Assembly: GCF_040822085.1 (NCBI RefSeq) | Contig: NZ_CP162006.1 | Coordinates: 2,480,001 to 2,544,000, forward strand | Source: Rhodoferax sp. WC2427 | GTDB lineage: Bacteria; Pseudomonadota; Gammaproteobacteria; Burkholderiales; Burkholderiaceae_C | Direction of reading: 5' to 3' | DNA: 64,000 bases | Part shown: positions 17,125 through 26,206 of the stretch, piece by piece | Numbering within the stretch: the first letter of the stretch is position 1 | Layout of the letters: each line of letters opens with the position of its first letter | The notes under the pieces: model-generated | Database searches by the model: none | The model's input: the letters and a program-made list of their open reading frames with translations, nothing else | Told to the model about the DNA's origin: nothing | Position numbers and translations under genes: made by a program

Positions 17125-17261
17125 CACGCCCCCCGCTGCGCACGGTGCTTGATTGATGCAGCCCAGCAATAGGACCAAGCCCCAGTCTTAGCCCCGGCCA
17201 CTGGTGCGCAGATATGGCCCCAATGCCCCATAGCCATGGAAAAGAAGGTGTACAGCGGCAT
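17124..17261 (-). CDS. 45-residue prophage protein
   Basis: ATG at 17261 lies two bases after the preceding stop, and its TGA overlaps the next start. The peptide begins MPLYTFFSMAMGHWGHICAP; it is moderately hydrophobic with a basic end (IKHRAQRGA). Tight coupling on both sides supports it. No function assigned. Confidence 0.55.
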   Translation of the reverse strand: MPLYTFFSMAMGHWGHICAPVAGAKTGAWSYCWAASIKHRAQRGA

Positions 17262-17263
17262 CA

Positions 17264-17506
17264 CTACACCCCCATCGCTTCTTTGTGCACGCCGCTGCCC
17301 ATGCGCGCCGCCACCAACTCCCACGCCGCCGCGCCCGCCGTCTCAAATGCCGCAGGCACTACGCCGATTGTTTCCGCGTCGATGGTCAGCGATGCCTGAA
17401 TCTGCCGGTCAGCACCCAGTATCTGCACCAGCACGCAGCCCGGAGACGTGGGGCTAGGCTTAATTTCCAGGCGCTTGCCCGCAAGGCAGCAAATTGTGTG
17501 TTTCAT
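17264..17506 (-). CDS. First gene of the prophage operon, 80-residue unknown protein
   Basis: ATG at 17506 has GGGA 8 bases upstream; a longer start at 17515 is possible. The protein is beta-prone (VLVQILGADRQIQASLTIDAETIGVV) with Cys at residues 6 and 7 and ends in a Met/Gly-rich tail. It is the promoter-proximal gene of the minus-strand operon. No family recognised. Confidence 0.6.
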   Translation of the reverse strand: MKHTICCLAGKRLEIKPSPTSPGCVLVQILGADRQIQASLTIDAETIGVVPAAFETAGAAAWELVAARMGSGVHKEAMGV

Positions 17507-17635
17507 GTTGAGCATCCCAAATATTTACGGAATGCCCTACTAGCTACGATGCCGCGTCAACCGGCCAATGTGTTGCACGTTATCGAGCAAACTTAGCCCG
17601 GAAACCCGCGCCAACGCTAGAGATTGTGCACAATT
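17507..17635 (-). promoter_or_regulatory. Leader region of the prophage operon with palindrome
   Basis: About 130 bp between attR and the first gene, expected to hold the operon promoter. A perfect palindrome ATTGTGCACAAT lies at 17623-17634, touching attR, and could bind a dimeric regulator. A TTGACG is present on the - strand near 17558, but no convincing -10 box at the right spacing was found. Confidence 0.4.
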
Positions 17636-17663
17636 CTGGTGCGTAATATACATCGTATGAAGT
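17636..17663. other. attR: dif-like XerCD site at the right end of the element
   Basis: Arms CTGGTGCGTAA and TCGTATGAAGT around the same central TATACA as attL. The right arm and hexamer match attL with one mismatch, while the left arm is diverged, as expected if it comes from the phage site. Joining the outer halves of the two sites recreates a dif with arms ACTTAACATAA and TCGTATGAAGT. Confidence 0.85.
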
Positions 17664-17797
17664 ACAATCTCCACCACAGACGCCGCACAGCCACGGCACG
17701 TCCAGCGGCAGGTCCCACAGCAGCGAGGCCACAGGCTTTATAGTCAGGCTGAACTACAAATTGACGCATTCAGAGACGCAATGAGCCCCCACCTACG

Positions 17798-20700
17798 ATG
17801 ACGACCCCGCATTCCAGACGCCATCACGGCGCCGTCCATGCATGGCTGGTGGCAGGGATTGTTTTTGTGTTCACCGCCTGCGCGGCGGCATTGCTGGTGT
17901 GGAACATGGAGCAGCGCCGACTGCAAAATGAGCGCGCTCGGGTGGACAGCATCGTGGCAGACCGCGCCCACGCCATTCAGAGCATGGTCGAGCGGGCACT
18001 CTCCAGTACCTATGCACTGTCGGCCATGGTCCACCAGGCCGGAGGGCAATTCTCAAATTTTGAAGGGGTTGCCAGCGAAATGCTGCCTATGTACCCGGGG
18101 GTCACCATTTTGGGCCTGTCGCCGGGTGGCGTCGTCCGCCAATTGGTGCCGCTGGCGGGCAACGAGGCCAGCCTGGGTTTCAACCAGCTCAAGGACCCGG
18201 TCCAAGGCAAGGAAGCCAACCGCGCCTTGGAAACCGGCAAACTGACCTTGGCGGGCCCGTTGAATTTGGTACAGGGCGGCCTGGGCGTGGTTGGCCGTTT
18301 GCCGGTGTATTTGCCCGAACTGGTGCAATCAGAGGCATCGGCGCCAACCGCGCAGTTTTGGGGTTTTGTGTATGTGGTCATTCGCTTGCCGGAAGCGCTG
18401 GCGAGCAGTGGCGTGGCGCAACTGGCGGAACACGGCATCGCCTACGAGCTTTGGCGCATGCACCCCGACACCCAGCGGCGGCAGACCATTGCCAAATCCG
18501 GTACGGATCCGCTGGTGGACACCGTGGACCGGGAATTACTGGTGCCCAATGGGCGCTGGGTATTGAGCGCCGCACCCGTGCAGGGATGGGGTGACCCGGC
18601 CGGACTGGCGTTCAAAGTGACGTTGGCCCTGCTGTTCAGCACCTTGCTGGGCTGGGCGGCCCACTTGCTGATGCAACTCAAGCGACATGAACAAAATCTG
18701 GAATCCCAGGTGGCCGAGCGCACCTACGAAATTTCCGCTACCCAAAACAAGCTGCAGGCCACGCTGGATGCGATTCCCGACCTGATGTTCGAACTCGGCC
18801 TGGACGGCACGGTGTACGACTGCCGCATTCCCCCTGCCCTGTTACTAGACATCCGGCCGGAACAGTACCTGGGACGCAAAGCCGCAGACCTGCTGCCAGC
18901 CAAGGCAGCCCGCGTTGTGGGCACCGCTTTGGATGCTGCGCAACGGACCGGGCGATCGGAAGGCGGCCAGGTGGAGCTACCGTTCGCCCAGGGGCTGCAG
19001 TGGTTTGAAATCTCGGTGGCGCGCAAGACCGCCTTGGAGGGGCCGGACCAGGATGCGCCGCGCTTGATCTTGCTGGCCCGCAACATCACCCAGCGGGTAC
19101 AAGCGGATCTGGATCTGCGCATTGCCGCCACCGCGTTCAATGCCCAAAGCGGCATGGCGGTCACCGACGCGCAACGCCGCATCCTGCGTTGCAACTCGGC
19201 CTTTACCCACATCACAGGGTATGCCGAGGCCGATGTGCAGGGCCAGAGTCTGAACATCCTCAACTCGGGGCGCCACCCGCGCGAGTTCTACCAGGCCATG
19301 TGGGACAGCGTGGATGCCACCGGCACCTGGCGCGGCGAAGTGTGGAACCGGCGCAAAAACGGTGACATTTACCCCGACTCGCGCAGCACAACCGCCGTCA
19401 AGGATGTCCACGGCCAGATCACCCATTACGTCAACACCTTCAACGACATCACCCAGCGCAAGGCCGCCGAAGAAGAAATCAACCAACTGGCCTTCTATGA
19501 TCCGTTGACCCACTTGCCGAACCGCCGCTTGTTGGTGGACCGGCTGCGCCAGGCCTTGGGGCTGAGTGTGCGCAGCCACCATTTTGGTGCCCTGCAGTTC
19601 ATTGACCTGGATAACTTCAAGGCACTGAACGACAGCCTGGGCCACGACATGGGCGACTTGCTTCTAAAGCAGGTGGCCACACGCCTGGCCGAGTGCGTGC
19701 GCGCCACCGACACCGTGGCGCGTTTGGGCGGCGATGAATTTGTGGTGCTGCTGACGCAGCTCAGCACCGACCGCGATGAGGCCGCCGCCCAGGCCGAGAC
19801 GGTGGGTGAAAAAATGCGCGATGCCATCACCCAGCCGTATCTGCTGGAAACCCACGAACACCAGTTGTCGTCCAGCCTGGGGATTGCTCTGTTCCAGGGC
19901 GCGGGGGCCAGCATCGACGAACTGCTAAAGCAAGCCGACCTGGCCATGTACCAGGCCAAAGCGGCCGGGCGTAACACGCTGCGCTTCTACGACCCGCAGA
20001 TGCAGGCAGTAGTCAACACCCGTGTGGCCCTGGAGGCTGACATCCGCCGCGCCTTGCTGGTGCAGCAGTTCCAGCTGTACTACCAGTTGCAGGTGGACGC
20101 CCTGGGTCGGCCCGTCGGGGCAGAGGCCTTGCTGCGTTGGCCCCACTCCCAGCGCGGCATGGTGCCTCCTAACGAATTCATTCCATTGGCAGAAGACACC
20201 GGGCTGATCTTGCCGCTGGGCCACTGGGTGCTGGAGCAAGCCTGTACCCAGCTCCATGCCTGGAGCCTGCAAAGCCATACCCGGCACCTGACCTTGGCGG
20301 TGAACGTCAGCGCCCGGCAGTTCCGCCAGCCTGACTTTGTGGCCTCCGTGCTGAAGCTGCTGGACACCACCGGAGCCCCGGCACGCCTGTTGAAGCTGGA
20401 ACTGACCGAGAGCCTGCTGGTCAATGATGTCGAGGAAACCATCGCTAAAATGCGGGCGCTCAAGGCCCTGGGCGTAGGTTTCTCGCTGGACGACTTCGGT
20501 ACTGGTTACTCCTCACTGTCCTATCTCAAACGCCTGCCTTTGGAGCAATTGAAAATCGACCAGTCTTTCGTGCGTGACCTCCTGACCGACCCCAACGACG
20601 CCGCCATTGCCCGCACCGTCATCGCGCTAGGCCACAGCCTGGGGCTGGCGGTGATTGCCGAAGGCGTGGAGACCGAAGCGCAGCGCGGCTTTCTGGCGGC

Positions 20701-20827
20701 CCAGGGCTGCGACGCCTACCAGGGTTACCTATTCAGCCGCCCTCTGCCGGTGCAAGACTTCGAGGCCGGGCTCCAGTTGCGCGTGCAAGCTCTTTCGACG
20801 GAGTCGGCGGTATTTCCTGACATCTGA
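17798..20827 (+). CDS. Membrane-bound CHASE-PAS-PAS-GGDEF-EAL signalling protein
   Basis: 1009-residue cyclic-di-GMP enzyme. It has a membrane span near 17-36, a periplasmic CHASE domain (about 50-250), a second span near 272-292, two PAS domains (TLDAIPDLMFELGLDG near 326; AFNAQSGMAVTDAQRRI near 445), a GGDEF domain opening YDPLTHLPNRRLL with the signature RLGGDEFVVLL near 642, and an EAL domain with GAEALLRWP near 775 and DDFGTGYSSLSYLKRLP. Both catalytic signatures are intact, so it could make and degrade c-di-GMP. The start at 17798 gives a basic N-terminus ahead of the signal anchor. It ends 6 bp before the TAXI gene, so the two are probably co-transcribed. Confidence 0.93.
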   Translation: MTTPHSRRHHGAVHAWLVAGIVFVFTACAAALLVWNMEQRRLQNERARVDSIVADRAHAIQSMVERALSSTYALSAMVHQAGGQFSNFEGVASEMLPMYPGVTILGLSPGGVVRQLVPLAGNEASLGFNQLKDPVQGKEANRALETGKLTLAGPLNLVQGGLGVVGRLPVYLPELVQSEASAPTAQFWGFVYVVIRLPEALASSGVAQLAEHGIAYELWRMHPDTQRRQTIAKSGTDPLVDTVDRELLVPNGRWVLSAAPVQGWGDPAGLAFKVTLALLFSTLLGWAAHLLMQLKRHEQNLESQVAERTYEISATQNKLQATLDAIPDLMFELGLDGTVYDCRIPPALLLDIRPEQYLGRKAADLLPAKAARVVGTALDAAQRTGRSEGGQVELPFAQGLQWFEISVARKTALEGPDQDAPRLILLARNITQRVQADLDLRIAATAFNAQSGMAVTDAQRRILRCNSAFTHITGYAEADVQGQSLNILNSGRHPREFYQAMWDSVDATGTWRGEVWNRRKNGDIYPDSRSTTAVKDVHGQITHYVNTFNDITQRKAAEEEINQLAFYDPLTHLPNRRLLVDRLRQALGLSVRSHHFGALQFIDLDNFKALNDSLGHDMGDLLLKQVATRLAECVRATDTVARLGGDEFVVLLTQLSTDRDEAAAQAETVGEKMRDAITQPYLLETHEHQLSSSLGIALFQGAGASIDELLKQADLAMYQAKAAGRNTLRFYDPQMQAVVNTRVALEADIRRALLVQQFQLYYQLQVDALGRPVGAEALLRWPHSQRGMVPPNEFIPLAEDTGLILPLGHWVLEQACTQLHAWSLQSHTRHLTLAVNVSARQFRQPDFVASVLKLLDTTGAPARLLKLELTESLLVNDVEETIAKMRALKALGVGFSLDDFGTGYSSLSYLKRLPLEQLKIDQSFVRDLLTDPNDAAIARTVIALGHSLGLAVIAEGVETEAQRGFLAAQGCDAYQGYLFSRPLPVQDFEAGLQLRVQALSTESAVFPDI

Positions 20828-20833
20828 TTCTCC

Positions 20834-22180
20834 ATGCCCAAGACACTCAAGCTGATTCTGCTGTCCCTGCGCGACCTGGTCGTCTCCGCCGGACCGGTGG
20901 TGTTCGTCGTGATCGGTGCGCTAGCCGCGGCCTACTGGTATCTCGACCCGCAGCCCCCCAAAACCGTCACCCTGGCCACCGGCCCGGATGGCAGCGCCTA
21001 CGCCGAGTTCGGCAAACGCTACGCCAGCGCGCTCAAGGCCAGCGGCATCGAGGTGGTGCTCAAGCCCACCGACGGCGCGGCCGACAACCTGCAGATGCTG
21101 CGCAGCGGCGAGGCCGACGTAGCCTTTGTGCGCGGCGGCAGCGCCGACCCGGTAGCCGATGACGAGGTCGGCCTGATGTCCCTGGGCAGTCTGTTCTATG
21201 AACCCCTGTGGCTGTTCTACCGCAGCGACGTGGCCCGCAAGATAGATCCCGCCACCGGTACGCTGACCGCCCTGCCCCAGCTGAAATCTCTGCGCATCAA
21301 TATCGATAAACAAGGTAGTGGCGTGCCCGACATCGTGGAAAAGATGTTCAAGGCCAACCGCATCGAGGTCCGGACCCTGCGCCTGTCGAACCTGGAGCCC
21401 GCGCCCGCTGTAGAGGCGTTGCTGGCGGGGAGGCTGGATGTGGTGGTACTGGCCTCGGCCCCCCAGTCGCCGCTGGTACAGCGCCTGCTGCGCGCCCGGG
21501 GCATCCAGCTGATGGACTTTGGCCAAAGCGACGCCTACGCCCGGCGGTTCGCTTTTCTCTCGGCCGTCACGCTGCCGCGCGGCGTGGTCGATCTGGCGGC
21601 CGACATGCCGCCGCACGACGTGTCCCTGCTGGCAGCCACCACCTCGCTGATATCCAGCGACCAGACCCACCCTGCCCTGCGCCAGCTCTTCGCCCAGAGC
21701 GCGCAAACCGTGCACAGCGGCGCGGGCTGGTTCAACCGGGCCCGCGACTTTCCCAACACCCGCACCAGCGAGCTGCCGGTTAGCCCCGAAGGCGACCGCG
21801 CCATCAATGGCACGCCGCCGTTTTGGCAACGCTACCTGCCCTTCTGGGCCAGCAACCTGATCGAGCGCATGTGGCTGGTGCTGGGCGGCTTGGTGGTGCT
21901 GATGCTGCCCTTGAGCAAGATCGTGCCGCCGCTGTACCAGTTCCGGGTGCGCAGCCGCGTGTTCCGCTGGTATGCCCGCCTGCGCGAGATCGAAACCAGG
22001 GTCGATGCCCGCACTGGCGAGCGCGATGTGCTGCTCGACGAGCTCGACGAACTCGACCGCGTGACCCACCGCATCACCGTGCCTTTGTCGTACACCGACG
22101 AGCTCTACGCCCTGCGCAACAACATCGAAGCGGTGCGCAGGCGGCTGCTGGCAAGCTGGCCTAAAGAACCACCTCCCTGA
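20834..22180 (+). CDS. TAXI-family solute-binding protein with extra C-terminal membrane span
   Basis: 448 residues. An N-terminal anchor (residues 12-35) precedes a TAXI-type binding domain (TVTLATGPDGSAYAEFGKRYA near 46; SGEADVAFVRGG near 95). Unlike classic periplasmic TRAP binding proteins it has a second membrane span near residues 345-362 and a cytoplasmic helical tail of about 85 residues with charged repeats (LLDELDELDRVTH). No TRAP permease genes are nearby, so it may be a sensor-like protein rather than a transporter component. It directly follows the c-di-GMP protein gene. Confidence 0.8.
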   Translation: MPKTLKLILLSLRDLVVSAGPVVFVVIGALAAAYWYLDPQPPKTVTLATGPDGSAYAEFGKRYASALKASGIEVVLKPTDGAADNLQMLRSGEADVAFVRGGSADPVADDEVGLMSLGSLFYEPLWLFYRSDVARKIDPATGTLTALPQLKSLRINIDKQGSGVPDIVEKMFKANRIEVRTLRLSNLEPAPAVEALLAGRLDVVVLASAPQSPLVQRLLRARGIQLMDFGQSDAYARRFAFLSAVTLPRGVVDLAADMPPHDVSLLAATTSLISSDQTHPALRQLFAQSAQTVHSGAGWFNRARDFPNTRTSELPVSPEGDRAINGTPPFWQRYLPFWASNLIERMWLVLGGLVVLMLPLSKIVPPLYQFRVRSRVFRWYARLREIETRVDARTGERDVLLDELDELDRVTHRITVPLSYTDELYALRNNIEAVRRRLLASWPKEPPP

Positions 22181-22184
22181 AAGC

Positions 22185-22212
22185 AAAACGGCCCGTTTCC
22201 ACGGGCCGTTTT
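22185..22212. terminator. Bidirectional terminator between convergent genes
   Basis: AAAACGGCCCGT and ACGGGCCGTTTT form a perfect 12-bp stem with loop TTCC, giving T-runs on both strands. It serves the TAXI gene on + and ettA on -. Confidence 0.9.
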
Positions 22213-22266
22213 GATTCCAGCGATCCCGCCGCACTGGCTGTGCCAATTCTGCGGGAATCGCCCTGG

Positions 22267-23928
22267 TTACTTCAACGCTTTGTAGCGCATGCGCTTGGGC
22301 TTGGCACCCTCTTCACCCAGGCGCTTCTTCTTGTCGGCTTCGTACTCTTGGTAGTTGCCGTCAAAGAAGGTCCACTGGCTGTCGCCTTCGGCGGCCAGGA
22401 TGTGGGTGGCGATACGGTCCAGGAACCAGCGGTCATGGCTGATGACCAGCATGGTGCCCGCGAATTCCAGCAGCGCGTCTTCCAGGGCGCGCAGGGTTTC
22501 TACGTCCAGATCGTTGGACGGCTCATCGAGCATCAGCACGTTGCCACCCGCAATCAGGGTCTTGGCCAAATGCAGGCGGCCCCGTTCACCACCGGAGAGC
22601 ATGCCCACCTTCTTCTGCTGGTCGGCACCGTTGAAGTTGAAGCGGCCACAGTAGGCGCGGCTGGCCATCTGGAACTTGCCCACGTTCAAGATGTCCAGGC
22701 CGCCCGACACGTCTTCCCAGACGGTCTTTTCGTTCGACAAGTCGTCACGGTGCTGGTCCACAAAGGCCATCTTGACGGTGGAGCCGATCTTCACTTCACC
22801 CGAATCGGCCTTTTCCTTGCCTGCGATCAGCTTGAACAGCGTGGATTTACCGGCACCGTTGGGGCCGATGATGCCGACGATGGCACCGGCAGGGATCTTG
22901 AAGCTCAGGTTGTCGATCAGCACGCGGTCGCCAAAGGACTTGGTAACGTTGACGAACTCGATCACTTCATGGCCCAGGCGGTCGGCCACAGGGATGAAGA
23001 TTTCGTTGGTTTCGTTGCGCTTTTGGTATTCGAAGTCGCTCAGTTCCTCAAAGCGGGCCAGACGGGCCTTGCTCTTGGCCTGGCGGGCCTTGGGGTTCTG
23101 ACGCGACCATTCCAATTCCTTTTTCAGGGCCTTGGCACGGGCTTCTTCGCCCTTTTGCTCGGCTTCCAGGCGCGCGCCCTTTTGCGTCAGCCAGTCAGAA
23201 TAATTGCCCTTGTACGGAATGCCGGAGCCCCGGTCCAGTTCCAGAATCCACTCGGCTGCGTTGTCCAGGAAGTAGCGGTCATGGGTGATGGCCACCACGG
23301 TGCCGGAATAGCGCTGCAGGAATTGCTCCAGCCAGTCCACCGACTCGGCGTCCAAGTGGTTGGTTGGCTCGTCGAGCAGCAGCATGTCGGGCTTGCTCAG
23401 CAGCAGGCGGCACAGCGCCACGCGGCGCTTTTCACCACCAGACAACACGCCCACCACGGCATCCCACGGGGGCAAGCGCAGCGCGTCGGCGGCGATTTCC
23501 AGCTGGTGCTCGGAGTCGGTGCCGGCAGTGGCGATGATGGCTTCCAGTTCGGCCTGTTCGGCGGCCAGGGCGTCGAAGTCGGCGTCTTCTTCACCGTAGG
23601 CGGTGTAGACCTCTTCCAGGCGGGCCTTGGCAGAGAACACCTTGCCCATGGCCGCTTCCACGCTTTCGCGCACCGTCTGGGTCGGGTCCAGTTGGGGTTC
23701 CTGCGGCAGGTAGCCAATATTCAGGCCCGCCATGGGCTGGGCTTCGCCTTCAATGTCCTTGTCCAGCCCGGCCATGATCTTGAGCAGGGTGGACTTGCCC
23801 GAGCCGTTGGTACCCAGCACGCCGATCTTGGCGCCGGGGAAGAAGCTGAGCGAAATGTCTTTGAGAATGTGGCGCTTGGGCGGCACGATCTTGCCGACGC
23901 GGTTCATGGTAAATACGTACTGGGCCAT
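22267..23928 (-). CDS. ettA: Energy-dependent translational throttle protein EttA (ABC-F)
   Basis: Cytosolic ABC-F ATPase that binds the ribosomal E site and gates the first elongation steps according to ATP/ADP level. 553 residues, matching the roughly 555 of the family. Two ABC cassettes have Walker A GTNGSGKST and GPNGAGKST, signatures LSGGEKRR and LSGGERGR and Walker B LLLDEPTNHLD and LMLDEPSNDLD. The start MAQYVFTMNRVGKIVPPKR at 23928 is the family N-terminus; the open frame upstream is unsupported. Divergent from the helicase gene with a 257-bp gap. Confidence 0.95.
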   Translation of the reverse strand: MAQYVFTMNRVGKIVPPKRHILKDISLSFFPGAKIGVLGTNGSGKSTLLKIMAGLDKDIEGEAQPMAGLNIGYLPQEPQLDPTQTVRESVEAAMGKVFSAKARLEEVYTAYGEEDADFDALAAEQAELEAIIATAGTDSEHQLEIAADALRLPPWDAVVGVLSGGEKRRVALCRLLLSKPDMLLLDEPTNHLDAESVDWLEQFLQRYSGTVVAITHDRYFLDNAAEWILELDRGSGIPYKGNYSDWLTQKGARLEAEQKGEEARAKALKKELEWSRQNPKARQAKSKARLARFEELSDFEYQKRNETNEIFIPVADRLGHEVIEFVNVTKSFGDRVLIDNLSFKIPAGAIVGIIGPNGAGKSTLFKLIAGKEKADSGEVKIGSTVKMAFVDQHRDDLSNEKTVWEDVSGGLDILNVGKFQMASRAYCGRFNFNGADQQKKVGMLSGGERGRLHLAKTLIAGGNVLMLDEPSNDLDVETLRALEDALLEFAGTMLVISHDRWFLDRIATHILAAEGDSQWTFFDGNYQEYEADKKKRLGEEGAKPKRMRYKALK

Positions 23929-24185
23929 CTTTTTGAGGGTGAAGTTGCTGACGAAAAATCTGCCGAAACAAGTCGGGCGAACGCCGATTATCCCAGCATG
24001 CGACAATCCACAGGTTGCGGCATTCCAATTGGCTGCAACGCCAGCACTTCGCTGGGGGCCAAAACTAAGATAAACCCTCTTGTTTTGCGTCCATTTTTTA
24101 AAAAATGTCTGCCTTTGATTGGTGCCCCAGTACACAACTTGGGCGAAAAGGCCAGCTTCCAAGCGCCCAGGACGGGCGCAACAAA

Positions 24186-26042
24186 ATGAACTTTGAAGAA
24201 CTGAATCTGGCCCCGGCCATTCTGAAGGCCGTGCAAGAGCAAGGCTATACCGAGCCTACCCCCATCCAGGCACAAGCCATTCCGGTCGTGCTGGCCGGGC
24301 ATGATCTGCTCGGCGGTGCGCAAACCGGCACCGGCAAAACGGCAGCGTTCACCCTGCCCCTGCTGCAGCGCCTGACCGAGAGCGCTGCGGCAACCAACAA
24401 ATTTGGTGGCAAGGGCATCCGTGCCCTGGTGCTCACCCCCACCCGCGAACTCGCCGCCCAGGTGGAAGAGTCGGTGCAAACCTACGGCAAATACCTGGAG
24501 TTGAGCTCCACCGTGATCTTTGGCGGCGTGGGCATGAACCCGCAAATCACCAAGGTCAAAAAGGGTGTGGACATTTTGGTGGCGACCCCGGGCCGCCTGC
24601 TGGACTTGATGCAACAAGGCGTGCTGGACCTGGGCCAGGTGCAGATCCTGGTGCTGGACGAAGCCGACCGCATGCTCGACATGGGCTTCATCCATGACGT
24701 GAAAAAAGTGCTGGCCGCAGTGCCCAAAGACAAGCAAAGCCTGCTGTTCTCGGCCACTTTCAGCGATGAAATCCGGGACCTGGCCGCTACGCTGCTGAAG
24801 AACCCGCAAAGCGTGCAGGTCACGCCGCGCAACACCACCGTGCAGCGCATCACCCAGGTGATCCACCCGGTGGGCCGCGGCAAGAAAAAGGCCTTGCTGG
24901 CCCACATCATCCAGGAACACAACTGGAGCCAGGTGCTGGTGTTCACCCGTACCAAATTCGGTGCCAACAACGTGGCCGAATTCCTGACCAAGAACGGCAT
25001 CGAATCGATGGCCCTGCACGGCAACAAGAGCCAGTCGGCCCGCACCCAGGCCCTGCAAGGCTTCAAGAGCGGCGACATCCGCGCCCTGGTGGCCACCGAC
25101 ATCGCTGCCCGCGGTATCGACATCGACGACCTGCCACACGTGGTCAACTACGAAATCCCGAACGTCTGCGAAGACTATGTGCACCGCATTGGCCGTACCG
25201 GTCGCGCCGGTGCCGAAGGCGCTGCCGTCAATCTGGTGTGCCTGGACGAAGAAGGCTTCATGCAGGACATCGAACGCTTCACCAAGCAGGAAATTGCGGT
25301 GCAAGTGATCGAAGGCTTCATGCCCGAACCCAATGAGCGCGCCGAACCCATCGCCATGGGTCGCCAGACGATCTGGGGCGGTGCTGGCAAGCCACCCAGC
25401 CGCGATGTGATGCAGGCGGCTGCCAAAGCCGCCCGCACCGAAATGCTGCAGCGCGTGCGTGACAGCAAGGGTGCCAACGGCGGCGACGGCGCTGGCCGTG
25501 GTGGCAATGGCGGCCCGCGCAGCAATGCACCCCGCAGTGGCCCCCGTCCCCCGCAAGGCGATGGCATGGCGCCGCGCCCCCAAGGCGCACGTCCACCCCA
25601 GGGTGGCCGTGGTGGCCGTCCAGCCGGTCCTGGCGGTGCACGCACCGGTGGTGGCGGCTACGGCGGCGGCAATGGTGGTGGCAGCGGCGGCTATGGCGGC
25701 GGCAACAGCTACGGTGGTGGCGGTAACGGCAATGGCGGCGGCTATGGCGGCGGTGCCCAGCCTGACCACACGCGCTCTGCTTCGATGGGTGGCCAGGGCC
25801 CTGCGCCCCGCCCTGCCCAAGGCGGCCAGCCTGACCCCATGCGTACCAGCGTAGACAGCATGCTCGACCGCGGTCGCCGTGGTGGCTTCGGCGGCGGCAA
25901 CCGCAATGGCGGTGGTGGTGGCGGCGGCTACGGTGGCGGCAATGGCGGTGGGAACGGTGGCGGCGGCTTCGGCGGCGGCCGCAGTGGTGGTGGCGGCGGA
26001 TCCCGCGGCCCCGGTGGCCCCCGTGGTTCGTTCGGACGCTGA
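24186..26042 (+). CDS. rhlE: DEAD-box RNA helicase, RhlE-like, with long Gly-rich tail
   Basis: 618 residues. The helicase core carries the Q motif (GYTEPTPIQ), [42 protein letters not shown] and [10 protein letters not shown]. After about residue 430 it continues as a low-complexity tail of almost 190 residues: basic, then rich in GGYGGGN, RPPQG and RGG-like units, typical of RNA-binding, condensation-prone tails. The start [16 protein letters not shown] at 24186 is chosen by homology; the frame extends upstream without support. RNA remodelling or cold-response roles are known for the family; the exact role here is unknown. Confidence 0.92.
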   Translation: MNFEELNLAPAILKAVQEQGYTEPTPIQAQAIPVVLAGHDLLGGAQTGTGKTAAFTLPLLQRLTESAAATNKFGGKGIRALVLTPTRELAAQVEESVQTYGKYLELSSTVIFGGVGMNPQITKVKKGVDILVATPGRLLDLMQQGVLDLGQVQILVLDEADRMLDMGFIHDVKKVLAAVPKDKQSLLFSATFSDEIRDLAATLLKNPQSVQVTPRNTTVQRITQVIHPVGRGKKKALLAHIIQEHNWSQVLVFTRTKFGANNVAEFLTKNGIESMALHGNKSQSARTQALQGFKSGDIRALVATDIAARGIDIDDLPHVVNYEIPNVCEDYVHRIGRTGRAGAEGAAVNLVCLDEEGFMQDIERFTKQEIAVQVIEGFMPEPNERAEPIAMGRQTIWGGAGKPPSRDVMQAAAKAARTEMLQRVRDSKGANGGDGAGRGGNGGPRSNAPRSGPRPPQGDGMAPRPQGARPPQGGRGGRPAGPGGARTGGGGYGGGNGGGSGGYGGGNSYGGGGNGNGGGYGGGAQPDHTRSASMGGQGPAPRPAQGGQPDPMRTSVDSMLDRGRRGGFGGGNRNGGGGGGGYGGGNGGGNGGGGFGGGRSGGGGGSRGPGGPRGSFGR

Positions 26043-26046
26043 TTTA

Positions 26047-26104
26047 AGCGTTTTAGGCCGCCTGCGCTTATTAAATAAGCGTGAGCAGCTACTAAATCAG
26101 GAGT
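26047..26104 (+). repeat. Dispersed hairpin repeat after the helicase gene
   Basis: Copy containing CCTGCGCTTATTAAATAAGC then GTGAGCAGCTACTAAATCA. In this copy the inner bases form a perfect GCTTATT/AATAAGC hairpin. Confidence 0.8.
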
Positions 26105-26122
26105 AAATCAATCTCCTTACCA

Positions 26123-26152
26123 GGCGCATGGCATTCGGCATGCGCCTTTTTT
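26123..26152 (+). terminator. Rho-independent terminator of the helicase gene
   Basis: GGCGCATG and CATGCGCC form an 8-bp stem around GCATTCGG, followed by six T. Confidence 0.88.
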
Positions 26153-26206
26153 GTGGGCGTTTATTTTTACAATCAATGCCCTCCCCTACCACCTTAAAAA
26201 AACACC

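Larger units (their letters stand above)
8716..17646. mobile_element. Xer/dif-integrated 8.93-kb prophage of unassigned type
   Basis: Between matching points of the two dif-like sites lie 8,931 bp. Contents, right to left on the - strand: two small genes, a collagen-containing protein, an 88-residue protein, an HUH replication initiator, a 178-residue protein, endolysin, holin-like and spanin-like proteins, a 43-residue protein, a second collagen-containing protein and two related C-terminal-motif proteins, mostly with 1- to 8-base overlaps. Two short genes and an iteron array lie at the left end. No integrase, terminase, portal, tail, Zot or P-loop ATPase is visible. The dispersed chromosomal repeat is absent. 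The rolling-circle-type initiator and genome size suit corticovirus-like, FLiP-like or other small ssDNA/dsDNA phages, but no capsid gene could be identified, so the family is left open. Confidence 0.85.

Noticed and set aside
8716..17646. Filamentous (inovirus) prophage
   Set aside because: Dif integration fits, but there is no Zot/gpI ATPase, no typical small coat and no pIII-like gene order, and a lysis cassette is present.
8716..17646. Remnant of a P2-like tailed prophage because of the gpA-type initiator
   Set aside because: No portal, terminase, tail or integrase gene remains, and the coupled operon with intact ends at both dif sites looks complete, not decayed.
22240..24189. A 649-codon + strand frame opposite ettA
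   Set aside because: Antisense shadow; the - strand protein is a full EttA with both ABC cassettes.
23988..25820. A 610-codon - strand frame opposite the helicase gene
   Set aside because: Shadow of the Gly-rich tail and core; low-complexity Ala/Thr and His composition, no motifs.
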